Assembly (NCBI GenBank): GCA_004557655.1
Contig: SFGJ01000024.1
Coordinates: 1-20,428, forward strand
From: Clostridiales bacterium
GTDB taxonomy: Bacteria; Bacillota; Clostridia; Oscillospirales; Oscillospiraceae
Direction: 5' to 3'
DNA length: 20,428 nucleotides
Part shown: piece by piece, positions 14,923 through 20,428 of the stretch
How the letters are laid out: every line of letters starts with the position of its first letter
Position numbering within the stretch: the stretch's first letter is position 1
Notes under the pieces: generated by a model
The model's database searches: none
Seen by the model: only the letters and a program-made list of their open reading frames with translations
Told to the model about the DNA's origin: nothing
Position numbers and translations under genes: made by a program

Positions 14923-15465
14923 ATGGAAAACAATCCCATTGTGACCATTACCATGGAGGACGGCGGCAAGATCGTGGCGGAGCTGTACCCCGAGGTGGCG
15001 CCCCAGAGCGTGTATAACTTCATCTCCCTGATTAAAAAGGGTTTTTATGACGGACTCATTTTCCACCGCTGCATTTACGGGTTCATGATCCAGGGCGGAT
15101 GCCCCGACGGCACCGGCATGGGCGGCCCCGGTTACTGCATCAAGGGGGAGTTCAAGGCCAACGGCTTTAACAACGACCTGCGCCACAGCCGGGGCGTTTT
15201 GAGTATGGCCCGGGCCCAGGCCCCGGACTCCGCCGGGAGCCAGTTCTTTATCATGCACAAGGACAGCCCCCATCTGGACGGGGAGTATGCCGCCTTCGGC
15301 ATGGTCATTGAGGGAATGGATGTGGTGGACGCCATCGCTTCGGCCCCCCGGAACATGATGACCAACAAGCCCAAAAAGCCCCAGGTGATGGCCTCTGTCA
15401 CCGTGGACACCAAGGGCGTGGACTACCCGGAGCCGGAGAAGCTGCCGGATCCCTTCGGACGATAA
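14923..15465 (+). CDS. Cyclophilin-type peptidyl-prolyl cis-trans isomerase
   Basis: The 180-residue cyclophilin domain catalyses proline isomerisation during protein folding. The active-site segments are FHRCIYGFMIQGG (with the catalytic Arg), SAGSQFFIMHKDSPHLDG and FGMVIEGMDVVDAI. There is no signal peptide, so it is cytosolic. AAAGGAG precedes the ATG, and it starts 12 bp after smpB, so the two are co-transcribed. Confidence 0.95.
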   Translation: MENNPIVTITMEDGGKIVAELYPEVAPQSVYNFISLIKKGFYDGLIFHRCIYGFMIQGGCPDGTGMGGPGYCIKGEFKANGFNNDLRHSRGVLSMARAQAPDSAGSQFFIMHKDSPHLDGEYAAFGMVIEGMDVVDAIASAPRNMMTNKPKKPQVMASVTVDTKGVDYPEPEKLPDPFGR

Positions 15466-15738
15466 TTTTGTGCTCTCCCTGCGTGCCGGAAAACCCGGCA
15501 TGCAGGTGGAAATAGCTCTCTGCCGGGCAGAAAATCGCAGCAGTACAAACAGCCTCGCAGAGTTCGCGTCCGCAGACGCGAAAACAACAATCGTTTTCGG
15601 CCGCGGTATGTGCGTGGACGAAAATATCCCTCAGGCTGCCGGCGAATAATCTGTGGGCCATGGCACACAAATGGTACAGGCAGCAGACGGCAAACCCCTT
15701 GCCGGAAAATCCCTTCGTTTTTTTCGGCAGTAAAATAC
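15466..15738 (+). other. Hairpin-rich spacer between cyclophilin and ssrA
   Basis: The 273 bp hold no credible ORF but several stems. A 12-bp stem spans 15478-15506 (CCTGCGTGCCGG/CCGGCATGCAGG, one G-T pair) without U-tract. An 8-bp stem TTCGCGTC/GACGCGAA with loop CGCA spans 15563-15582. CGGCAA/TTGCCG spans 15688-15704. The first may protect or end the smpB-cyclophilin mRNA. No clear ssrA promoter could be assigned; TAAAAT at 15731 is too close to the mature 5' end. Confidence 0.4.
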
Positions 15739-16085
15739 GGGGGCGTACCGGTTTCGACGGGGGTGTGGAGGCAGGATAAGCGGGCGGTGGCGCCTGGCCA
15801 CCATAAAACGGGCAATTAAAAAATAACTGACAACACCAAAACTGTTGCCGTCGCAGCTTAAGCTGTGACCGTCTGAACCGGAGAGGCCACAGGCCGGGGA
15901 AGGCGTCGTTTATGTGGCGTCCGTGCGGCGGGTAAGAGTTGCCCCGCCCACGCATGATGACTCTACTGAATCGCGCAGTCTGTTATGTGTCTGCGCGAGG
16001 AGGGAATGCTGAAACATAACTGCGCCCGGAGAAGGTCCTGTTAAAGCGCTTTCGGACAGGGGTTCGACTCCCCTCGCCTCCACCA
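15739..16085 (+). ncRNA. ssrA: Transfer-messenger RNA (tmRNA)
   Basis: This is the trans-translation RNA that rescues stalled ribosomes and tags the nascent peptide. The 5' end GGGGGCG (15739-15745) pairs with CGCCTCC next to the encoded CCA (end 16085, one G-T pair). The canonical GGTTTCGACGGGGGTGTGGAGG follows as the tRNA-like 5' part, and the T arm is CAGGGGTTCGACTCCCCT. The tag frame ends at TAA 15859-15861 and reads ...TDNTKTVAVAA. The exact resume codon is uncertain, probably close to 15826-15829. The tail VAVAA is a variant of the common ALAA degron. It lies in one cluster with smpB. Confidence 0.96.
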
Positions 16086-16098
16086 AACAGGTATTGGA

Positions 16099-16142
16099 CG
16101 AACACCTATTTCTTCAGCGGCGGTTTCGCCGTGAAGTGTTCG
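16099..16142 (+). other. Hairpin in the ssrA 3' trailer
   Basis: A long interrupted stem is formed by CGAACA/TGTTCG (outer), CTTCA/TGAAG and CGGCG/CGCCG (inner) with loop GTTT and a 6-base internal bulge. It begins 13 bases after the CCA. It could be a processing signal or a first terminator-like structure; no U-tract follows. Confidence 0.4.
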
Positions 16143-16162
16143 CTCTGATCCACAACAGAAAA

Positions 16163-16202
16163 GCGCCGCCTTGGAAGTGATTCCGAGACGGCGCTTTTTT
16201 GC
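16163..16202 (+). terminator. Terminator of ssrA
   Basis: A GCGCCG/CGGCGC stem continues across one C-A mismatch to CTTGGAA/TTCCGAG (16163-16194, one G-T pair), with T-rich 16195-16202 after it and AAAA before it. Confidence 0.9.
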
Positions 16203-16355
16203 CATATGAGGCACACAGCTGCTACTGAATGCCACATGTATTACCGACCTAATTTCAAAGCAGATGACCTATTTATGAACCATAGACGGCTACTCTCTGA
16301 TATCGAAAAGCTATCATTGACGCAGTCAGCAAAGCAAAAGCAAAGATGCCATGTT

Positions 16356-16580
16356 TTATTTTGATTGCTTTCTAAGTGCCTCTATTGCAGCAGAAATATC
16401 CACATCGGTTGACTCTTTGGACCACTCATCCCAAAAATCAATAGTTGCGCTACGCGGTTTTAAATTAGGTGCAGCGACTCTAATTCGGCTCGGCAATAAG
16501 CTCACATCGCCAACTACTAAAGCTTCGCCGATATCAAGAACTGGTAACATTTCAGCATAGTCACCCAAACTATCAGGGAG
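16356..16580 (-). pseudogene. C-terminal remnant of a HerA-type ATPase
   Basis: About 75 residues beginning LPDSLGDYAEMLPVLDIGEA and continuing VVGDVSLLPSRIRV, then DFWDEWSKES, match the C-terminal end of HerA-like (DUF87) hexameric ATPases. These act in DNA end processing and in several anti-phage systems (for example with NurA, SIR2 or DUF4297 partners). Walker A and B motifs and more than 80% of the protein are missing. The fragment is joined in frame to unrelated sequence, so it is a relic, not a functional ATPase. The family call rests on recall of the C-terminal pattern. Confidence 0.6.
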
Positions 16581-16661
16581 TTCTGCTTTTTCACATGGAC
16601 GTGAAAATACATGCCCATGAGCACTTCTTATCAGCGACGCAGGCTCACCACTTGCTAATAG

Positions 16662-16924
16662 TGCAATTTTTCTTGTCTCATTATTTGAAGGATTATATGC
16701 ATAAAGGCTATCAGCTGTCATATAATAAATTTCATCATAGCCAACAGCATAGGGTTTACAACAATTAGCAAGTAGTTGTGTGGCTTCATTATTATTTAGA
16801 TTGTGCTGTTTGATGTTCCTACAATGTAATTATTTGCATTGGCCACAAACTTATATCCCGTGTCTTTATAATTGTATTGCGTATAGGTAGTGCCATTACG
16901 AAGGCCTCCACCAGCGTACTTCAT
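16662..16924 (-). pseudogene. Broken fragment of a propeller-like (DUF5050-like) protein
   Basis: A first frame starts at ATG 16924 behind GAGGGG and reads 42 residues (MKYAGGGLRNGTTYTQYNYK, then VANANNYIVGTSNSTI) to a TAA at 16796. The next frame continues at once with NLNNNEATQLLANCCKPYA, then IYYMTADSLYAYNPSNNETRKI. Together they give alternating YIVGTSNSTI and YYMTADSLYAYNP strands typical of DUF5050-type beta-propeller repeats, so a one-base deletion around 16796-16802 is the simplest reading. The second frame then runs into the HerA remnant. The family assignment is tentative. A real 42-residue peptide from the first frame cannot be excluded. Confidence 0.45.
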
Positions 16925-16942
16925 CTTAGTTGCCCCTCACAA

Positions 16943-17176
16943 TCATTTTGAACTATTTAATTCCTTACTATTGGTGGCGAGAAAAGATATTAAGATTTTG
17001 CAATGTGCGCAGTATTTGGACTCGATAATATGCTTAAACATACCTGTGGTAACTTGAAAATCGCCTTCTTCTCTCGGCAAAATAATCCCTGAAAGTTCTA
17101 CAGAACTCCAAACTAAAGACCTAGAACTTTGTAGATAACCGTTTTTCATTTCTTCCTGACAATATGGGCACAGCAT
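16943..17176 (-). CDS. Small zinc-ribbon protein (DUF6487-like)
   Basis: The 77-residue protein has two cysteine pairs, CPYC at residues 3-6 and CAHC near 56-59, likely binding one zinc. The start MLCPYCQEEMKNGYLQSSRS fits the DUF6487 pattern (MxCPYCxxEMxxGYxxS) of short Clostridial proteins of unknown function. AAGGTG lies about 10 bp before the ATG. It sits in the AT-rich segment between degraded genes and appears intact. Confidence 0.7.
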   Translation of the reverse strand: MLCPYCQEEMKNGYLQSSRSLVWSSVELSGIILPREEGDFQVTTGMFKHIIESKYCAHCKILISFLATNSKELNSSK

Positions 17177-17231
17177 TTTCTAAACACCTTGCTTTACTTA
17201 AGATATATTGCATCATAAAAATCTATTTTGA

Positions 17232-18104
17232 TTAGGAAAACCACCTGTGGTAGTAATATGTATGCGGATATGCGGTTCCGGCCAAATTCTTTCTTGAATA
17301 GCATGCACCGGTGTATTTGTAGTAACGGTCAATGCTCATAGAGTCTGTCCTTTCATATTTCTCAAATTGCCAAGAATAATATGCATCATCCATACCATAT
17401 ATTTCACAACGCGTTATCAAAGCTGCAGCTACTCCTGAAAAAATTGAGGCGCCCAGAGATAACGCAAGTCCTGCGTTTACAGCTGCACAAATAATTGTAG
17501 CGACTGCGCCAGTTGCCAAACCGACTAATGTTGCTACGCCCCAAGAACATTTTGTGCCCGAGTATGTGCCGCAATATAGTGTATAGCTTGATGCAGAGCC
17601 AAACGGTGATAAAGAGTATTCGACATTACTCATTCTCAAAGGACCAGAACTGCTGCCTCGTAAACTTGGTGTGTAATAAATTTCAGTAGCTTTGTATGGT
17701 ACAGCTTCCCCACCGTTAACGCTCAATCGACCGTCACTTAAAAATTGAAGTACCGTATGAGTATTACCTTCGTAAAAATTAATTGTTAAATCCTTATTAT
17801 CATTTTCGTAAATAGTGATTTTGTCAGAAATCGTGTCTGAAAAATCTACTGTATATTCGATAGCGCCACTTGAGGTTATTCTTGGCGGGTGACACATATC
17901 CGAAAGTATTCAGACTTTTTCTAACTTGTGCAGGTCGTCTTTTATTTGAGCAGACACTTGAGGTGATGACATCCGCTCCTTAAACAAGGTGTTCTCGGAG
18001 TCATAGATGTCGCCTGTATTATATTTGTTGTCTACAGCAAATGTCGGAACGATAAAAATTGCGCATAAAATAAACGCCATCAACAAACTGATAATTCTTT
18101 TCAT
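17232..18104 (-). pseudogene. Secreted bacteriocin-like protein interrupted by an in-frame TGA
   Basis: The frame starts at ATG 18104 (behind AAGGGAG) with a signal peptide MKRIISLLMAFILCAIFIVPTFA. It stops at TGA 17912-17910 after KLEKV, then continues in the same frame for 226 more residues from ILSDMCHPPR to the terminal YYYHRWFS. The downstream part contains a beta-rich segment (ITIYENDNKDLTINFYEGN) and a Gly/Ala-rich hydrophobic stretch (GVATLVGLATGAVATIICAA and on to FSGVAAALI). This architecture resembles geobacillin-26-family bacteriocin-like proteins; the resemblance is from memory. The internal ATG at 17897 has no ribosome binding site. Without the TGA the product would be about 290 residues. 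It may be a nonsense-mutated gene, a sequencing error or a readthrough case. Confidence 0.65.
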
Positions 18105-18370
18105 AGCAAACTTTCTCCCTTTTTGATTTACTCTCATTGTTTAGTCACCCCATAGAAAGGAAAAATGCATAGCATCATTGATGAACGCAACGCTATCATT
18201 GTCTAGACATATTTTACATGCAATGCAATTTCAGACATGCATTAAAGCTTATTTATGTCCACAGTTAGATAGCTTTTCTCTACTGGACAACCACAATAGT
18301 AATCCTGTTTTCACATAGTGAAAGATACTTCTAATGTAAAACTCAGCTAATGTTTGTCCAAATTACGCTT
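18105..18370. other. AT-rich intergenic region with dyads
   Basis: The 266 bp have no credible ORF. They contain an inverted repeat TTTCAC-ATA-GTGAAA (18309-18323), a TGTCTAGACA-like dyad near 18202, and three TGTCCA/TGGACA hexamers (18256-18261, 18284-18289, 18355-18360). The promoter of the interrupted secreted-protein gene should lie here, but no clear sigma-A site is seen. Confidence 0.4.
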
Positions 18371-18730
18371 TTATCTTGGGCATGTTTTTGTCACGGGAGA
18401 TGCGGTATAACTTGTTCCGTTTATGGTATATGTTGCCTTTAGTGTGTAGGTTTTCCCTTTTGAAACACTATGTGTCCCAGATACGCTAACAAAGGATGTT
18501 CCACTTCCATTCCATGAAGCCACTTTGGTGGTGCCTTGCCACAATTCCATAGTGATATGAAGAGAATTCCCTGTATTGCTAAGAGTCGACCTGCACGTTG
18601 CAGTCGTGCTTGAAAATTGTAGCACCATACTTGGACCAGTGGAGCAAATACTTGCATCTGCATAAGCTGTTGCAATACAAGATACTACAAGCATCAATAC
18701 GGCGACCATTGCTGTCAATCTCTGTTTCAA
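18371..18730 (-). CDS. Small secreted protein
   Basis: The 119-residue protein has a TTG start at 18730 behind a strong GGGAGGTGA. The longer frame from 18841 overlaps the anti-sigma gene and lacks such a site. A signal peptide runs LKQRLTAMVAVLMLVVSCIATAYA, and the mature part begins DASICSTG. It is rich in Ser/Thr and beta-prone segments (VLQFSSTTATCRSTL, LHITMELWQGTTKVASW, YTLKATYTING) with three cysteines and no anchor, suggesting a small beta-sandwich that is exported. It follows the anti-sigma gene by 76 bp and is a likely regulon member. No family is recognised. Confidence 0.8.
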   Translation of the reverse strand: MKQRLTAMVAVLMLVVSCIATAYADASICSTGPSMVLQFSSTTATCRSTLSNTGNSLHITMELWQGTTKVASWNGSGTSFVSVSGTHSVSKGKTYTLKATYTINGTSYTASPVTKTCPR

Positions 18731-18766
18731 AAAAATCACCTCCCTTCTCGTCCTTCTAATTACTAG

Positions 18767-18794
18767 TAACGAAATGGGCGATGATTTTGTGACA
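18767..18794 (-). promoter_or_regulatory. Possible ECF-type promoter before the small secreted gene
   Basis: On the minus strand TGTCAC (18789-18794) is followed after 17 bp by CGTTA (18767-18771), 36 bp before the TTG start. The shape resembles ECF sigma promoters (xxAAC or TGTCA type -35 with a CGT-type -10). It is a single instance, so tentative. Confidence 0.3.
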
Positions 18795-18806
18795 CAAAGT
18801 ATGAAA

Positions 18807-19541
18807 TTAATTATTTTTATCCATAGATATACTTCGTGCAATGCGCAGGAGTGTGTCTTTATCTAGTGAACTACGGACAGAAAACACTATATTTGCTGTC
18901 TCATCAGCCCACACAATAGTCTTATCTTTAGATGATTTTCCTTCCGAGTAGTAATATCCCTCAATTCCGCCGATTACAACTGGCTCTTTTGTATCATAAT
19001 CCTGAACAATGATACTAGCGGATGTGTTTTCCGTAAAAATGCACTCAAACGATATGCTGTCACCAGTTTTTTCATTGAGATAAAATGCTCCGCATGTGCC
19101 GGCATCGTGGTAATTATCCATTACGACAAATCCTTCGGGCAACCACGAGGGTTGATAGCTTGGGATTGTAAAAGATGGGTTATTCCCGCCATCTAAATGA
19201 TATATCTCGTGATCGACAAACACCTCATGTATCCAGTTGAAGACAGTCGCACGAGCAGTCGGAGAGGAGAAGATAATGACACTACCAATCAGCAATACTG
19301 CTAAAAGAACTGCAGCAACTTGACGCAATCTAGGATGTCGCCGACCTTCCGTTGAATTATTTCGGAGGAATCGTTTGGCCACCGGTTTATTGCTCTGTTG
19401 TTGCAACAATACACTCATTTGCTGTTCAAAATTCTCCGAACACACATATTCGGGTATTTCGTCTTTGCACGGAAACGTAGCTAACCATATTTCCCTTGCA
19501 TGTTCTGCACTCTGATACAGCATTTCATCTGTGATGACCAT
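18807..19541 (-). CDS. Membrane-anchored anti-sigma factor with DUF4367 domain
   Basis: The 244-residue protein has a cytoplasmic N-terminal region (1-73), one transmembrane helix (about 75-92, VAAVLLAVLLIGSVIIF) and an extracytoplasmic DUF4367 domain. The domain shows WLPEGFVVMDNY, GDSISFECIF, IGGIEGYYYSEG and TIVWADETANIVFSVRS. The N-terminal part would bind and inhibit the ECF sigma factor encoded just upstream, and the outer domain would sense the signal. The ATG at 19541 lies behind AGGAGG, and the gene overlaps the sigma gene by 17 bp, implying coupled translation. Confidence 0.88.
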   Translation of the reverse strand: MVITDEMLYQSAEHAREIWLATFPCKDEIPEYVCSENFEQQMSVLLQQQSNKPVAKRFLRNNSTEGRRHPRLRQVAAVLLAVLLIGSVIIFSSPTARATVFNWIHEVFVDHEIYHLDGGNNPSFTIPSYQPSWLPEGFVVMDNYHDAGTCGAFYLNEKTGDSISFECIFTENTSASIIVQDYDTKEPVVIGGIEGYYYSEGKSSKDKTIVWADETANIVFSVRSSLDKDTLLRIARSISMDKNN

Positions 19542-20061
19542 ATGCAATCCCTCCTTTCTCTAAAATGTTGCTTAGTCTTTCTTTGGCACGTTGAATTGTT
19601 TTTCGTACGCTTGCCTCTGTCATGGACAACAACTGGCCAATTTCACTCGCAGAAAGACCGCTATCATATTTCAACAGCAGCACTTCGCGGTATTTAGCCG
19701 GCAATGAGACTATAGCAGCCGCTAGATCTATCTGCGTTTCAGCTTGTAAAAAATGATCACAAATATATTCATCCCGCAACTCAACCGTTGCATGATTTTG
19801 ACGCTTGCGATACAGATCTATAGCGGTTCTTTCAACTATAGTAACGAGTAACGCACGTGTTTTGTGACACTTTGGTTCTTCAATTTTTCCTAAAATACCG
19901 ATTACTTTCAAAAAGGTTTGGTGGACGACATCTTCAGAGTCTTGTATATCATGCAGAATCTGATTTGCAACATAGAGCATCAAATTCTTGTACTCTGTAT
20001 ACATGATTTCAAACTTACTTTTGTCCTCATCACTTTCTAACATCTGCAAGTAGATAATCAA
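19525..20061 (-). CDS. ECF-type RNA polymerase sigma factor
   Basis: The 178-residue sigma-70-family protein has region 2 (YTEYKNLMLYVANQIL, then SEDVVHQTFLKVI, about 22-56) and region 4 (LPAKYREVLLLKYDSG, then SASEIGQLLSMTEASVRKTI and QRAKERL, about 120-165); region 3 is absent, as in ECF sigmas. The TTG start at 20061 is preferred because GGGGGG lies 7 bp upstream, whereas the ATG at 20043 has no site. It is paired with the overlapping DUF4367 anti-sigma gene, and its own promoter looks like sigma-A. Confidence 0.92.
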   Translation of the reverse strand: MIIYLQMLESDEDKSKFEIMYTEYKNLMLYVANQILHDIQDSEDVVHQTFLKVIGILGKIEEPKCHKTRALLVTIVERTAIDLYRKRQNHATVELRDEYICDHFLQAETQIDLAAAIVSLPAKYREVLLLKYDSGLSASEIGQLLSMTEASVRKTIQRAKERLSNILEKGGIAYGHHR

Positions 20062-20083
20062 TGAAATCCCCCCTATTGGTACG

Positions 20084-20112
20084 ATTATATCATTTCCACC
20101 ATATCGTGTAAA
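20084..20112 (-). promoter_or_regulatory. Sigma-A promoter of the ECF sigma operon
   Basis: On the minus strand, -35 TTTACA (20107-20112), a 17-bp spacer and a perfect -10 TATAAT (20084-20089) lie 22 bp before the TTG start. Confidence 0.8.
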
Positions 20113-20137
20113 CGCCGATTTGCCATTAGACTACCCG

Positions 20138-20172
20138 ATAACTGTCCGCATTCGTGGACAGTTATTTTTTTA
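20138..20172 (+). terminator. Plus-strand terminator without an upstream plus-strand gene
   Basis: A perfect 10-bp stem ATAACTGTCC/GGACAGTTAT with an 8-base loop is followed by seven T. Nothing on the plus strand between ssrA and here would need it. It may be a leader attenuator for the gene at 20261 or a relic of a displaced gene. Confidence 0.75.
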
Positions 20173-20260
20173 TAATTTTCTCTGTAAGCAGGAACAATTC
20201 GGCGTCAGTTATGTCGAACAAAAATAGAGGACACTATTCTCTGGAAAGGAGGCGAGAAAA

Positions 20261-20428
20261 ATGCCTATTTTATTAACGCGAAAAGATGGTTCGCTCACAC
20301 CGTTTCGCAACATTGAGTATCTCCCATTTTACTACTTCATCCCGAAAAGCATCCTGTCCCGCTGTGGGGCGGAGCTGAACGCCATCCCAAGGAATCCGCA
20401 GGAGCTATTTCACAACCGGGCCGCCTGC
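20261..20428 (+). CDS. Unidentified protein, N-terminal part, runs off the window
   Basis: The ATG at 20261 lies 8 bp after AAAGGAGG (20245-20252). Fifty-six codons are visible, starting MPILLTRKDGSLTPFRNIEY, with no stop before the edge. The first third is AT-rich and the rest G+C-rich like the core genome. No domain is recognised. It may be the first gene beyond the accessory segment. Confidence 0.6.
   Translation, partial: MPILLTRKDGSLTPFRNIEYLPFYYFIPKSILSRCGAELNAIPRNPQELFHNRAAC

Noticed and set aside
16041..16235. Minus-strand 64-residue ORF containing WWRRGESNPCPKAL
   Set aside because: It is the reverse complement of the tmRNA T arm, acceptor end and terminator. Such RGESNPCP peptides are a familiar artefact of tRNA-like 3' ends.
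16200..16355. Possible coding remnant reading MNHRRLLSDIEKLSLTQ on the plus strand
   Set aside because: It is short, has no ribosome binding site and no recognisable family, and lies between the ssrA terminator and a convergent pseudogene.
16086..20428. Second copy of the ssrA 3' end as an attachment repeat
   Set aside because: I looked for a repeat of the TTCGACTCCCCTCGCC segment to the right and found none, so integration at ssrA is not demonstrated within this window.
1..20428. CRISPR arrays or insertion sequences
   Set aside because: No regularly spaced direct repeats and no transposase frames with terminal inverted repeats were seen on either strand.

Overview
The window comes from a Gram-positive, endospore-forming, fairly G+C-rich member of the Clostridia, most likely Oscillospiraceae/Ruminococcaceae-like. 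The grounds are a SpoIIID regulator, a T-box leader before cysS, a stand-alone SufC/SufB pair, a DUF1846 protein, TTG starts behind strong Shine-Dalgarno sequences and a Firmicutes-type tmRNA. Genus placement is inference.

Layout. 1-417: the last codons of a DUF4368-type serine recombinase (end of a mobile element), then a small membrane-protein ORF that may be cut by the element junction. 442-2307: sigma-A promoter, cysteine T-box riboswitch and cysS. 2317-4028: a 38-bp bidirectional terminator separates cysS from a convergent sufC-sufB operon. 4205-4511: an isolated 57-residue membrane-protein gene with its own promoter and terminator. 4540-6752: a LysR regulator divergent from a ferritin-like gene, then an HD-domain gene. 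6988-7144: tRNA-Gly(CCC) on the minus strand with promoter and terminator. 7161-10273: a D-Ala-D-Ala carboxypeptidase with a sigma-E-like promoter, pgi and a small P-loop protein. 10327-12216: a 65-residue conserved-looking protein (minus) and a DUF1846/UPF0371 protein. 12268-14272: spoIIID, with a good sigma-E-type promoter, and trkH, both on the minus strand. 14390-16202: smpB, cyclophilin and ssrA, which carries both trans-translation components in one cluster.

From about 16200 to about 20230 the composition becomes visibly AT-rich. This accessory segment lies immediately downstream of ssrA, a classical integration hotspot. Read on the minus strand it holds an ECF sigma factor, a DUF4367 membrane anti-sigma factor (17-bp overlap), a small secreted protein, a secreted bacteriocin-like protein interrupted by one in-frame TGA, a DUF6487-like zinc-ribbon protein, and the remains of a propeller-like protein fused to the C-terminal end of a HerA-type ATPase. 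No integrase and no second copy of the ssrA 3' end are visible, so island status is inferred from composition, position and decay. A new ORF (20261 on) runs off the right edge.

The best candidate for an undescribed system is the ECF sigma/anti-sigma locus with its secreted, bacteriocin-like cargo. The core genome is ordinary but gives several well-resolved regulatory sites: the T-box with a UGGA match to tRNA-Cys, and near-identical sigma-E-type promoters on spoIIID and the carboxypeptidase gene.
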